From positions 2,334,800 through 2,398,799 of the forward strand of contig NC_087388.1 of the NCBI RefSeq assembly GCF_963675165.1: a DNA stretch of 64,000 nucleotides, in the 5' to 3' direction. A program made the position numbers and the translations under genes. The stretch is from Halichondria panicea (lineage: Eukaryota; Porifera; Demospongiae; Suberitida; Halichondriidae). The notes beneath the pieces were generated by a model, which worked only from the letters and a program-made list of their open reading frames with translations, was not told the origin of the DNA and did not search any database. Positions 1-11,863 of the stretch are shown piece by piece; position 1 is the first letter of the stretch; the number at the start of each line of letters is the position of its first letter.

Positions 1-570
1 ATGTGCAATGGCCAGGCGATGAAACAGATGCTTCTTGGTGGAGGATGTAGAATGCGTCATAGTTACTCTCCGGTCGATGGCATTTCCGATGGCACCTATG
101 ATGTTGATTGTTTCTTCGCCTAGACCTCCTAGTGTTTCTGCCACAATAGGAATGAAGTTTACACCTATGGAGCGGCAGGCCTGTAGATGGGTGGTGAGCT
201 TGCGCCTTACTCCAACTTCTAGGGCGTGTCCAGGGGAGAAGGCAGCTTCATGAATGAGGGTTTGCTGGAGCGGTGAAATTACATGGACGTCTCTGCCGCC
301 TTGCCAAGTTGGGAGGAAGACATCAGCGGGTCTTGACAGGGATTCTGGAATTAAACCTTGGGCCTCGCGGGATGGTCTGAGAGCTGCAGATTGAGCGGCT
401 GAGAAAATAACATCTCTGACCGCATTGTGGCGGGTGATTCTGGTCACCATATTCGCCGGCGGAGGTGCGACATGCTGGGCAGAGGTGGGGGGCACTGTGG
501 AGAGGGATGCCGAGCCAATATTTCAAGCAGCCGTTGAATTCCTTGTCCTGCATGTGGAGGCCAAGCACAT
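1..570 (-). pseudogene. Retroelement polyprotein C-terminal fragment
   Basis: Read on the minus strand, about 150 codons from 452 to the window edge match a domain seen at the C-terminus of reverse-transcriptase-type elements in aquatic invertebrates: RHNAVRDVIFSAAQSAAL, then RPADVFLPTWQGG, VISPLQQTL and FIPIVAETLGGLGEE. The preceding segment (568-455, LGIPLHSAPHLCPACRTSAG) holds the Zn-knuckle Cys pair but lies in another frame, so a short deletion near 450 has shifted the frame. An in-frame stop lies just 5' of 568, so the copy is 5'-truncated. It continues beyond base 1. The family assignment is from memory of the family; the frameshift is seen directly. Confidence 0.75.
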
Positions 571-1364
571 CTGATTTCTACTACGCATGCGCAGAATGGC
601 CCACATGGTACAAAAATAGTGTGGTAATGATAATTATTCATTTGCAAAATAATGAGTTCATGAGGTGAAAACCAATGACATACTGATAAAAACCGTCTGC
701 CTGCATGCTAGAGAAACCTCAGTATCACTAGTATCAGTATCAGAAACCAGAGTATCACTAGGAGTGGGCCTAATCAGTCTTTCTTATTATACGTAAAATT
801 TCAGAGAGATGCTTGAAACAATTAAGTGCATGTATATACTGATCCCCCTACTGCATGTATATAATGCACTTGTCAAACTAATGCCCCCCCTACCGGGGAA
901 AAGTTGGGGATTAGACTTGAAATTGCCTCCCTATACCTATAGGGGACTTATATGTATAATCCCTACATAACCCCCATGTTGTACTAGGATTCCTAGTGGA
1001 AGTACCAGGGGATTAGACCGACATTTATAACATGATATGCAGTGCCAGGGAGATTAGATCATGCGATTGGTCTAATCCCACCTATCCCCGGTAGGGGGGA
1101 GGGGCATTAGTTTGACAAGTGCATAACTTAACACACAATCATGTATATATGTGCATGCTTTTTCACATGCATGCAGTATTATATATAACTTCTACGTTTC
1201 AAATTGAACATACCTGATAATCATGAGAACTCAAATTATAAGGAAAACATTCGATTCCCATAGTTGACACGAATTCGAATACATATATATAATGATTTGA
1301 TTGTAAGCTGAAAGACAGTATAATAATTATAACACCTCACAAAACAGGAAAATACATGCACAGC
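571..1364. other. Non-coding gap
   Basis: No supported gene. A loose inverted pair is present: 'ctaccggggaaaagttgggg' near 890 and 'cccctacc'-type sequence reversed near 1080-1100, both beside 'ttgacaagtgcat'. This suggests a small decayed inverted-repeat element at about 860-1125. The rest is AT-rich. Confidence 0.4.
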
Positions 1365-4300
1365 CTACAATGAAGTGGTTTCAGAGTTTTGAATTGTTTT
1401 ATACTCAGTGGAATCATTAGTTAACTCAATGTTAACCAGTCCGCCAATGGGAGAGAGCTCCACGGCTTTTTCTTGATTGCTCTCATTCTCCTCTGTGACG
1501 AGGGAGTTAATATCAACCTCATTTTGTATTGTTGCACTGGAGTTAGTCCTCCATTTCTGTGGAAATAAACACACATAGCAAGCTGCATGCATGCAGTATT
1601 AATAGTAGACGATTTAGTTTCATGGATTTTAATAGCTTTTTCATAAACAAAACTAGAGCACTGAAGTGCAAACTCTCGGCGTTTTGATTTAGTGAGTCAA
1701 CAGCCTCGAGTCATGGTGTAGGTCAATGTGTAGGTTCGAGCTTTTTAGCTTCTTAGCTTTTTACAATTTACTCGCTTTTATTCGACAACGAAGCTTTAAC
1801 AAACTACTTCCTTGTTGTGTATAATTGGGGCTATATACATGGTACAAACACAGTGCTATCACATCCATGCAGGTGAGTAGACTCAGACAGACAGACCGAC
1901 TACTATAACCCGTGGCGCCTCGGGTTATATCAATGTATACAATGATTGTTGTAATGTTCTAGCATAGTTTATGGTACTAGCTATACATTTCTCTGTTTCT
2001 ACCTATTATTTGATTGGTGTAATTATTGCTATAGCCACATGCATGCTAATACTCAAGAACAATTAATCATTTGACTGTTACAAGTGTACAACAGTATAAT
2101 TTTATCTGCGACTACTTTGGCATACTTTTGATATTGATAAAAGTGTCTACTGTTGAAGACTTACATAGTTGAGGCCAATAGAAAGGTCACTAATTAATGC
2201 ATGCACGGAGATTTGAGTTACTAATAGGTATAAAGACACATAGCACTCAGTACCACTCACCCTCCAGCAAGCGTAGATGGGGGTGATGATGCCCAGCACA
2301 ACCATTTCAGAAAAAAACCCAGAATAGAGAGCTAACACTCCTAGCAACGCTCCATTCATTCTACATCCGTGGAAGAAATCTGTGGATAATCCGTAGATAG
2401 TACTGGAAGTGCATAAGGCCCAACGGGTTGACTGTGCACACAATCATGTGTGGGCCTTCACGTACTGTATAATTACACTGTGTAGTTACAGTGTACGTGT
2501 TGTACAAATTGTTATAGACTGATCTACACGTTTACAATCTACACGTTTACAATTAATCGACACAGTCAACAATTAATGTAGCCTCATATACATTAATTTC
2601 TACAAACTGCTTCAAAATTAATATACAGACACATATAAACATTAGAACAAAGCTAATCATTATCATACTAATCATTCTGAGATACGTAGAGATACTGCAT
2701 ATACCGCATATAGCGGGTAATTTTTGGGGGTTAAATAATAATTCGTAATGGAGCAATATTTAGTCCGATATGTTTTTTGGCTGTCTGCACAGTGAGTAAA
2801 AGGTGGTAAATGATCGTTTCAAAAACTGGCGGGCTCAGGAATTTAACCACGAAAACTACAACATGTTTGACCACGAAAATTACTTGCTACTGCAGCACTA
2901 GATAATACTAACCTTTGAATTTATGCGAGCGGCTACCATATCGCATAAATTTGTATCACACAATTAGTGGCTTTTAATCGAGGCCTGTACAATCTCCATT
3001 GAAATCGCGGCGTTTAATCGAGGAAATAAATTAATCGCATAAAATAAAAACTGCATAACATTATTTTTCGTAGCGTTAAAATTGGCCAAACGAAGAATTC
3101 TCACATATAATATTTCTAGCACTACGGTACAGTATTATACGTGGAGCAAAGTATAAAAATGTGTACAATGTATAATATACATGTATGTTAAAGCAAAACT
3201 CATCATCATCTTAATTACGGATCATTATTTTGTATCATTATTTATATAAAGACCATGCATGCATCTTCAATGTACTACTACTGCTACCTCTGTATTATAT
3301 AATAGTAAAGATTGGGAGGATACCCTTGAGGTCATTAAAATACTTGTAGGCATTCCTCACCCGAGAGCCCTGAGAGTGAAGAAGACAGCAAAGATGATGC
3401 CCAGTCGAATAAACCCACTGGGAGCGACTAGCTTGGTCTGTTTGTGTAGAGTCAGCCATCCAGTCAGAGACGCTCTCACACTTACTATACAGAACACAGT
3501 AAATTGGTGAGGGTGGTAAAGCTTTGTGCATAATAAAAACCAGTTCTATAGTTAATATTTTAGAGAACACACAGAACATGCATGAAGTAGTCTCTTCGTG
3601 TCATTTCCCTGACACCTACATGCATAATATAAAAACGACATACATACAGAGTGATATAAGTATATATGCAGCTCAGCTCGGGCATGCAGTATACATGCAT
3701 GGAGAATGTACCAGTGAAACAGAAGAAGGAAAACACTCTGAGAGGGTCAACACAGAGGAGGGCAAGGTATGGAGGGATGCCCACTGCTGACACCAAGATG
3801 CTCACTGACACACCAGGCACCCAGTACACACACAGAGAGAACTGTGCATTCATGAGTAAATGAATCACATGCTATAATATTATGCAGCATAAAATCATAA
3901 ATTAACGTTCATATACGTATACAATACATAATCATAATAATTATATATTAATTTTGGAAACGTCAGGGAGTCTATACAGGGTAACAAATTTTAGATTAAT
4001 TAGCCATAAGGTATTTATAAATGGAACACTTACATAACTAGTGTTCAAGCTGGCGCTGTGCTAATGCCTCTCGCCATGTTTTTGCTTTCGCTCAAAAGTA
4101 TTAGAGTGTTATATTATTAGTTTCTATAATGAATTTTATATTAAAGTTAGCTTATCTATATAAAGTCACTGAGAAGAAAAGACTTATTTACATGCATCTA
4201 TTGTTGTTATTTTTGTGGCTTACCAGGACCTCAAAAGAAGAAAATTGATTCTTCCAGAATCTGTAGTTCAGTGTATATAATATCTAAGAACCTGTGTACA

Positions 4301-7300
4301 TGCATATTGTTATCTATAATTATTGTTATAATTATGGTAGTGTTTTGTGGCTTACCTGAAGACAAAGATGATTCTGCTATAGCGCTAGGAGGATCTGGAT
4401 CTGGATCTTGGATATTATTTTCTCACACGTGGGGAATGAGCGTGCATGCGCATTACATACACAGGAATAATTAAAGGGTGTGTCCAAAGAGATCAATGGC
4501 TACTGCTAGCTAGCTGTTTTAACAGATATTTTCTGAGTATTGTAGCTAACAAAAAGCTAGCGCTTTAGTGCAAGGCTAACTCATATGTTGAATAGAAAGT
4601 TTGTGCGGACAGATGATGCTATGAAAGATTCTGAAGAGACTGCAACAGCCTTCAATGTGAGTCAAACTAGCCATAACTCGAGAAAGAAGCTTTAGTTTGC
4701 TAATCCACGAATCAATATCCAAGAGAACGTGGCTAGAAGCCTATAGAAGCTGTTAGTTTTCGTCGCATTACAACCGTTGAGCAGTTACAGCTGGAACAGA
4801 CACACAGACAGACAGACACACACACACACACACAGTCAGCTTTACCGTATCCCTCCTGCGGCTACGCCTCGAGGCATAATTATTCTTCTGTGCCCCGAAA
4901 AATATCTTACCAGGAAAGAGAATGCCAAAGTTGCGATGATGAAGATCGCAACTTTTTTTCCAGCGATTACACGACGAGAATTGTCTTCTCGCTTCTGTAT
5001 GCAAAAATACAGGAGCACTACTCTTAATTGTGACTGCATGCAGACTCAGTACATACACTAGTCACACTGAAGTATATAAATAAACAGATATTGGACAGTT
5101 TACCTTTTGAAAAGTTGGCGAGACAGTTCTGAGCTGATTGAGCCATCCGTAAGCCATTCTGCCCAAAGGGTACGTTGCTGTGAGAACAGCGACAGCTGTG
5201 GCAGCCTGGCACTCGTTGGGGGAGTAGCGTGCCACAAGGAGGTTGATCATGGGTCGACTCATCCTCTGAATACCCAGTACAAACACCAGAGGAGATATGA
5301 AAAAGACCAGTCTCAGTAAAGTCACCCTTTCCTGTGGAAAAATTAGCATAAAGGCAAGGTAAGAGGCATGCTAGGTTGAAAAGCTAATAACTTGTTATCA
5401 TAGATCCAGGCACCCCGGTCTCTTAGGAGGGTCATGTATACATACATATGAGCCTGTTCATTAAACAACAAGATGCTCATAATTCACCCTGTGCGTTGAG
5501 CTTCATCGCACATATTATACTTTTTTACTGTAATGACCTTAACATAATTATAGGGAATTGATCGTGAATCGGGAATGATTGAGAAAGTAACGATTAGAAA
5601 ATAAAAACTGTTTTTTTGTCACCTTCAAAGATCGCCTACAGGATTTAACTATTAGTATAGATTTTCAACCACTGTCTCATGCGGTTATAAAGCAGTTCAT
5701 GAAAGTGTCTAGTTTGCTCAAACAGCTCATTTTTGTGTCCACACACACACACACCATGCAATCACTCTACCCCTAGCTGCTGCGCAAGCACAGGGTAACT
5801 GTGTACAGAGCTATACATGTAGCACCCAAACCATCAACACAATCACTTTTAAATGTAAGTTTGGATGCTATAAATTTAAAGGGCAGCCATACACAACCAA
5901 AATACAACTACGCATCCGGTGTAATACTCACAAATTGAGAAGCAAAAAATCATCATATATTCCAACTCACAATAATTTTCTTGCTGAGCTTTGGGTACAC
6001 CAGTCTATAGAACCCGCCTAGAGTGATGACACAACGGGTGATGACCCCACAGTAGGCGGAGAGTATGGGAACGACAATGGGAGCACTGCATACTAGCGGT
6101 GTGTACAGTAGCACTGCTACACAGAATATCTGTAAGGGGTACGTAGTACACGTAAAAGGTGGGGATATATTGAAGCCACTTCTACAAATTGGTCAGAGAC
6201 GGCAAGCGGCTAAAAAATACATAATACACTCCAAACTGAACCCTCAAAGCATAGCAATAGATTTCTAACACAAGGTTTGGGATTAATTATAGTACATACA
6301 TGACTGTGGTACATAACATTATACTAGAAAAATCTGTGGAATGATAAAATCACCTGAGCCATTATCTCAGCGAGTGAAGCAAACCCAACTAGAGAGCTGT
6401 GTCTGTACTGCAGCAACACTCCACCATGATACCATGACTGAGGGGAGGGGTGGGGGGGGGGGGGTGATGGTGTAACATTTTAGTAAAATGCACGATTACA
6501 ACGTACAATACTGTATAATTCCAGCGCAATTAATACTACCACATAAGCATGTATAGCATGTAACTTCTGGGGGGAAAAATATTCATGGTTAAGCAATATT
6601 TAGTCAGTTTATGGATATTTCGTGGTTGCTGCTTGCACGCAGGTAAAGGTAGTCAAGGTCGCTTCATTCGTGGTTAAAATAATTTGTACTCAGGGATTCA
6701 ACCATAAATATTTTGCCCCCCGGAAATTACCCGCTATACAGTGATAGCTTTAGATAATTAAGGGAATGGGCCTGCATTAATTTGTAAGACTTCACAATGC
6801 AAGTGGGATAAAAAATGTTCAAAACAGCTACAAAATTACTTGTACTCACAATGGAATCAATGAGAGGGAAGACAGAGAGATAGGCAAATGCAGTGTACGT
6901 TAGCTCTGCTACGTTGTCCGACACTCGGTGTAGGTCCTTGATTAGCCACACCCCTAGCTGAGTTTTGGCTGAAGAAAACGATAAACAAAGTATACCAACA
7001 AGAATAAATACCAGGCATCTGCTGATAACATTTTCTAGGAAACCACTATACCAGCTATATCGCTGCACAGTCAATATAAATATATAATTATGCAACAGAT
7101 GAAGAGTTGGAAATCGGTGAACATAAATGCAATATAGTCAACGTGTAAGTTAATGGCATACACTCACCAATCACAACGATGATTATGGTGACACCTATTC
7201 CCATGACAACCACACAGAGCAGTAGCTTGTGGAATCCTGGCCGGTCGTGTACCAAGACCACACCCACTTGTTTGACCTCTTGTAGCATCCCAACAAAGAG

Positions 7301-7967
7301 CTTGACAAAGACATAGGCTAAACCGAATGCAGCCAGAGTGTCCACGACATTCAAAGAGCTAGCCACACTCCTGTTCAAGAACTGGGGAAGGGTAGTTATG
7401 GTGAACTATTTGCACCTGCAAAACTAATCTACCAACATTTCGTCCGATAACAGAAAGTATGCCCAGAGTAACCATGCAGACGTTTCTTTCCTTCCCACGC
7501 TACTATACAGTGTATATATATTAAATGATAAACGGCTGGTAATTACGAGACTGCTGTACCATCTTTCTTCTAACTACAGCGCCACTCTAAGAGAAGCGTC
7601 AAGTTCACGAAATAATTTTTATTTAACTTCAATTGAGTGCGAAAATTGATCTATGATAGCCTCATGGAAACAGCTACTAGTAATCTACGTTCTATCGCTA
7701 AGCGCCACTCTAATAATTATAAGCGTCAAACTGGAATTATAGTTTTTTCTTGTCCCACTGGAAAATCGTAATAGTGGCGCTGTATAAATCAGAAGACGGT
7801 ACGCGGTATATACGTATAGCGCACTGTGGAAGGCAGTGTCACAACAATAATATCACCTGCTCTCCTACATCAGCAATGACATCAGTGAGGGCCAGAGGTA
7901 CAACAAACTTGAATAATGTGAAGTAGTCATTGGTGAGGACACTGGTGAGCTGTTCCAGGCACTTCAT
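1365..7967 (-). CDS. ANKH: ANKH-family multipass transporter, 11 exons
   Basis: Homologue of progressive ankylosis protein, a multipass membrane protein linked to export of pyrophosphate, ATP and citrate. Exons (high to low): 7967-7857, 7381-7168, 6968-6850, 6437-6354, 6129-5971, 5331-5104, 4994-4911, 3841-3712, 3484-3361, 2360-2261, 1556-1365. The sum is 1545 nt (514 aa; human is 492 aa) and all junctions keep phase. Blocks matching the human protein in order include FGLAYVFVKLF, LVGFASLAEIMAQ, QRMSRPMINLLVAR, AILTATYP-like AVLTATYPLG, PLRVFSFF, VRASLTGWL and MNGALLGV. The start ATG at 7967 aligns with the human N-terminus (VPL..TD..ADVGEQ). The C-terminal tail is hydrophilic and acidic. Introns carry several repeats. 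Hydrophobic segments recur through the protein, as expected for the family. No disabling change was seen. Confidence 0.95.
1649..1930 (-). repeat. Dispersed repeat family A, copy 1
   Basis: Lies in the last ANKH intron. It is the reverse-oriented relative of the repeats at 25407-25770 and 43390-44004. Shared landmarks are a terminal 'gcactgaagtgcaaactctcgg' (reverse of 'ccgagggtttgcacttt'), the motif read in reverse as 'gttaaagcttc.ttgt', and a far end reading 'cccg.ggcgcctcgggt'. It has no coding capacity, so it looks like a non-autonomous element. Confidence 0.6.
2705..2895. repeat. AGCGGGTAATTTT-type repeat, copy 1
   Basis: Begins 'tatagcgggtaattttt' and shares 'agcaatatttagtc' and 'ttaaccacgaaaa..ac' blocks with 6560-6740. 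A further short match is at 16965-17010 ('cgaaaattacccgctgtac'). It sits in an ANKH intron. As I recall, this motif is very abundant in sponge intergenic DNA, probably as a MITE. Confidence 0.55.
4030..4880 (+). repeat. Dispersed ~850-bp repeat family B, copy 1
   Basis: Lies in the ANKH intron between the exons at 4994-4911 and 3841-3712. It is nearly identical over long blocks to 53187-54656: 'gtgttcaagctggcgctgtg', 'cttatctatataaagtcact', 'gtgcggacagatgatgctat' and the terminal 'cggctacgcctcgaggcata'. The copies share a CA-rich tract before the end. It stops about 30 bp short of the adjacent coding exon. No ORF of its own. Confidence 0.8.
5480..5790 (+). repeat. Dispersed repeat family C, copy 1
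   Basis: ANKH intron sequence recurring at about 57712-58035: 'gtgcgttgag', 'aacgattagaaaa', 'ccttcaaagat.gcctac', 'catgaaagtgtctagtttgc' and 'caatcactctacccc'. Both copies are non-coding and lie in introns of unrelated minus-strand genes. Confidence 0.7.
6560..6740. repeat. AGCGGGTAATTTT-type repeat, copy 2
   Basis: Divergent second copy of the 2705-2895 element, ending 'ggaaattacccgctatacag'. It contains 'aagcaatatttagtc' and 'attcaaccataaatatttt'. Lies in an ANKH intron. Confidence 0.55.
7556..7803. mobile_element. Small inverted-repeat element (MITE-like)
   Basis: Lies in ANKH intron 1. The left end 'gtaccatctttcttctaact' plus 'acagcgccactct' is the imperfect reverse complement of the right end 'agtggcgctgtataaatcag' plus 'aagacggtac'. 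An inner pair around 'gcgccactct' and 'aagcgtcaa' is also present. The element is about 250 bp and non-coding. The 'gcgccact' word is shared with the larger foldback element at 35060-35950. Confidence 0.5.
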
Positions 7968-8393
7968 ATCTCAATACCTATACCTGATTAGAGTCTAGGT
8001 ACGCACACGTTCCAATTCTAGAAAGAGGGGTGTGGCTACCTGAGCTCGCCTACGCTTCTCTGATACTGCAGTTATAAAAAGCTAGTGATAGAACCTGTTT
8101 TTTTTTTTACTGCATACAAGATATGCATGATGGACCCCAGAAATTAGATTAGCCGGACCCAATCTAATTATTGCCATTACTAGTATTCAGCTAGTATTCA
8201 GAATAAACGTGTTGCTAGGCAAGGACATAGTCAGAGAAACATCCGGAAGAGACTACCGGTGGTAACGACAATGACTACACGTATAATAATTGTGTCGATG
8301 AACAGTCTATAATTATTACATAAAACCACATGCATGACCTGACTGCAATTATGAAAACCAAAAAGCATGCATAGTCATTGTATAAAAGCTAGT

Positions 8394-11300
8394 CTACTCT
8401 TCAATACCAAAAGTTTTCACTTTTTTCCAGTCATACTTTTGCTTTGAGGATCTAGACATCTCCACATATCCACAGTAGTCCGTAAACGATACTTGATCAC
8501 CAGTTAAGGCTATAGCTTGAGTTACACAAAACATGTGAGTTACTATGACAATGTTTTTGGGCCAGTGCTCATCCGCAAGCTTGTTGATTTCAGCACTGTA
8601 CCTATGGTATAAAAGAGAAACCATAATTATTAGCGTAATTTTTTGAGCAGGATCTACACAATGCTTATATCCGATATAATTGAACTTTTGAAGGCATAAA
8701 TACAAGCATGCAATGATAAAATTATTATATAGACACACTATCCTTGTACAGTGTACCCTCGTTAATCTGGTTTGCCCTTGGGACAGGCAGTTCGGCTATT
8801 TGGATAGTAATCAGTGTGTGTACTTATGTAAACCAAAATTATACGAAAACATGTGTTAGGTCAACTATTCAGGAATGTTGTGCCAGAGTTCCAGACCTTA
8901 GCCGACAACGATTGGTTTTTCCATCGCTAGTGATAATATTGTCCACTATATAAATATTTTGCTGGTTAATAAACCTCACTTTTGGTTGCCATGGAAGGTG
9001 TGTTTTAGATTATTCTTTTACCTATGCACAATGATAGCAGAAATGTTCCAATCTCACATTATTTTATGTACCAATAGCCTAACATTTTCCCTCTCCAGAC
9101 TAAGTGCACTGTATAATACGTAGGCCTCAATAATTATGTCCATGTTTTTTTCAAAACAAGATTACCTTTTCATTCCATCTCTGAAGTATTCAGGAAACGT
9201 TGGTATAGGCTCCTGATGGAAGGTGAGAACCTTGATTCCTAGCTCAGCTATATTGTCGGCAGGTACCACAGGCTGCTGAAGTATTCCGAAACTAGGAGTA
9301 AGGACATCAACAATTCCATTGCAAGTCATTATTCCAGGGAGTTGTAGGCCATCACAAATGTGTTGGGCCGTTTGTAGACAGCGCAGAAATGGAGAGGATA
9401 TCACAGTGTTTATGACAATGTCCTAGAAGTAAAGTATAGTGTATCGGTTAAAGAAAGGGATTAGAAATGTTATAACTGTCCAGTCAAGCGGTCATTAAAT
9501 ATTATGCTTTATTTTTGGACATCAAGATCATTTTTAGTGTTCAAGCCAATCAAATGAGCTGTTCGGGTACATAAGCTTTCCAATGCTAGCAGGGTTTCAT
9601 CTAGTAGGGGGGGCTGGGGTGAACCTTCCCCCCCAATTTTTGTATAATAATGACATCATCACATTTCAACAAATGTGGGAGTGGCCAAATATTTTGCAGC
9701 GCGCGTAAACCTTCCCCCCCCATCCTAGATGAAACCCTGGCTAGTGGTGGCATAAAGTTTGGATAGTGTACAGTGGAACCTCGGACACCTTGGTTCCAGA
9801 GGCAGGCTGGATAACCGGATAATCGAATGGATAAACCACGCCTTGATCCACCTACTTAATAATATTGATAAGCAGCAGTGCCACATGGTTGTCTGCGTAT
9901 GCGCAGAAGAAAAGCAGGCCTCTCTCCATAGTAACAGCTGCATTGTACATGCGCATAAAGGAACACACCTCTTTCTAAAAAGAAAATTGCCAAGCCGGAA
10001 AATCGTATTGTACCCAAAATAGTGTTTTTCTACTTGGAAAGTTAGGGTTGAGTTGTTTGCAGGCGCTTTATTACTCAATAGGAGGTAACAAGGATTGATT
10101 GCAATTGCACGAAAGAATCTTTTTCTGGCATAATTGAGCTATAAGGTGGTATGTGATATAAGAGGCATGTTACATAGATTAGAGATACTTGGGAAAAATT
10201 ATTGTATTTATAGTGACCATAATTGTAGGCGCCTTTTCTCAATAATGCTTCTGCAGATTAGTTTTATAATTATAGATGTTTATGTTATGCGCTTGTGTGT
10301 TCACTATAGTATTTGTTACTCTCTGCTAATAAATGCAACAACATTTGATTTCCTTTGAGAACAGCATACATTTTTATTGTCATACAAAGAGAACAAAGAT
10401 AGTAGAAATTGATACATATAATTATTTTAGATATAGCTTTTTTTGCTGACATCGTGAAGCTATCATCCTTTACTACACTGTCCACAGTGTCTACAGTGGA
10501 ACCTTTTATAACGGACTCTCTAAATAGCAGATCCCTCTGTTGCAGTGGACAACATGCCTTGTACCAACTGCTTTTACTATCTAACTAATGTACTTGCAAC
10601 CCCGAATAGTGGACACTTCTGAACAACGCCCTTGCACGAAAGATGCATTTAGTGCAAGAATTAACGGACAAAGGGTGTGGTTATAGTCAATATAGAATAT
10701 CCCCTACCTGAAAATAAATGGGACCCCATGCCAATGTGTTGCTGCTTGAAAGAGAACTCAGTAGACAGGTCTGCAGTTCCAGTGTGGACTGGAAACAGGA
10801 TGTGACATTGTTGGTCATGTTCCTAAAATATTCACATTTCTTAGCAAGAGGATTGCTGTGACTGACTATTAGACATAATTATTAAGTATATTCTTGTCAT
10901 GTGTGCATGCATTTGCACAGTTCATATTCAGTCTGCTGCAGTTCACTATTCAGTCCCTCACTCACTGTCATGTGACGACAGTCCACTTGTATTTTCCAAC
11001 ATTATTTTATAAACGTTAATTTGTGGTAGTTAATCTGTTCCCAAAGACCATGGCTACATGTACATGTATACTCATCATATTTATGTTCATTATTGTCTCA
11101 TTAAACACATTTGGGATAACGTAACCTTATATAGTATAATCTCCCAATAAAGGAAACCTCCAAATAGCGGACAAAACCCCCTGCATGCACCAACTTGTCC
11201 GTTATTTGGAGATTCCACTGTAATATCAGCTTAGAATTCGAGCTTGAGGTATACTCATCTCTGATCTCTCTCTATGAAGCCTCGATTTAACGCTCCAATG

Positions 11301-11724
11301 AAGGGCCTGGAATCGAGGCTAAGATAAGTAGGAGTGAGACGTTTTACGTGATGCTTTTCCATTCCCTTTCCTTTACTATCTTGTAATGTTGGTAAATCTG
11401 TCAATCGTAGATTACATGCACCTCTATCACAAATATCACAAATTGGTCAGCACTGGGGAGAATTTCTTACATGATTTGTCATGGTAATTGAAACTACATA
11501 TAATAAACATATCTCACACAGCAGCTAGCTAGATATAGCTTGCTCACCCTTTCTTTGAGCATACAGCCAGCGTCTTTGGCCTCTCTCACCCCCTGCTCAG
11601 TCAGTGGAGGATCATAAGGTCGGTCAGACTTACCAACCCAGCTGTAGTCCACATGATCTATCCTCTCCCCATGGCGAATCACAAAAACTCTCTGTTCCTC
11701 TTGCTGGTTGCTGTGGCTAGCCAT
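8394..11724 (-). CDS. Histidine phosphatase (PGM/UBASH3-like), 3 exons
   Basis: Histidine phosphatase superfamily, branch 1, closest in motif layout to the phosphatase half of UBASH3/TULA proteins. Exons 11724-11548, 9422-9166 and 8601-8394 give 642 nt (213 aa), with intron phases 0 and 2. The phospho-accepting His is in VIRHGERID (about residues 15-23). SSPFLRCLQTAQ is the second core motif. The late catalytic His is in IVTHMFCVTQ, where the usual Gly after His is Met. The start ATG at 11724 opens onto the shared promoter. Exon phases and sequence are shared with the neighbour at 11864-12690, so they are tandem-derived, inverted paralogues. Intron 1 (2.1 kb) carries two transposons. The physiological substrate is unknown. 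Confidence 0.9.
9590..9739. mobile_element. 150-bp MITE with GCTAG target duplication
   Basis: Termini 'cagggtttcatctag' and 'ctagatgaaaccctg' are perfect inverted repeats. They are flanked by GCTAG at 9585-9589 and 9740-9744. Inside are two C-runs ('aaccttccccccc'). Lies in intron 1 of the minus-strand phosphatase. Confidence 0.85.
10494..11220. mobile_element. Tigger/pogo-like TIR element with TA duplication
   Basis: Left end CAGTGGAACC and right end ggattCCACTG-type sequence are flanked by TA at 10492-10493 and 11221-11222. Sub-terminal 'aacggac..aaatagc' and 'gtccgttatttgg' pair. CAGTGGAACC ends are typical of Tigger/pogo-derived MITEs. The interior is about 700 bp with no transposase frame, so it is non-autonomous. 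An internal second end near 11145 suggests a composite. Confidence 0.7.
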
Positions 11725-11863
11725 TTTTCTGCTTAGTCACCACACTGACCACAGAGCTTAGCTACAAGAGGGTTGGGCTCGTAGCTTTTGAGGAACTGCG
11801 CATGCGCAATCAGCTTTGTATTGGGTGGGGCTAGCAAATCACCTCAAGAAATAAATTATAATT
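11725..11863. promoter_or_regulatory. Bidirectional promoter with NRF1-type palindrome
   Basis: Only 139 bp separate the two divergent phosphatase ATGs. At 11797-11808 lies TGCGCATGCGCA, a perfect palindrome equal to the NRF1 core consensus. An inverted CCAAT motif (ATTGG) starts at 11820. No TATA box is evident on either side at a sensible distance. NRF1 sites are known to drive divergent CpG-type promoters in animals; use of this site is inferred. Confidence 0.7.

Noticed and set aside
3560-3868. 102-codon ORF taken as one gene
   Set aside because: Only its part at 3841-3712 is an ANKH exon; the rest reads into intron sequence past a GT donor.
4768-5061. Overlapping ORFs on both strands near the CA repeat
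   Set aside because: Only the minus-strand 4994-4911 segment matches ANKH; the others run through repeat B.
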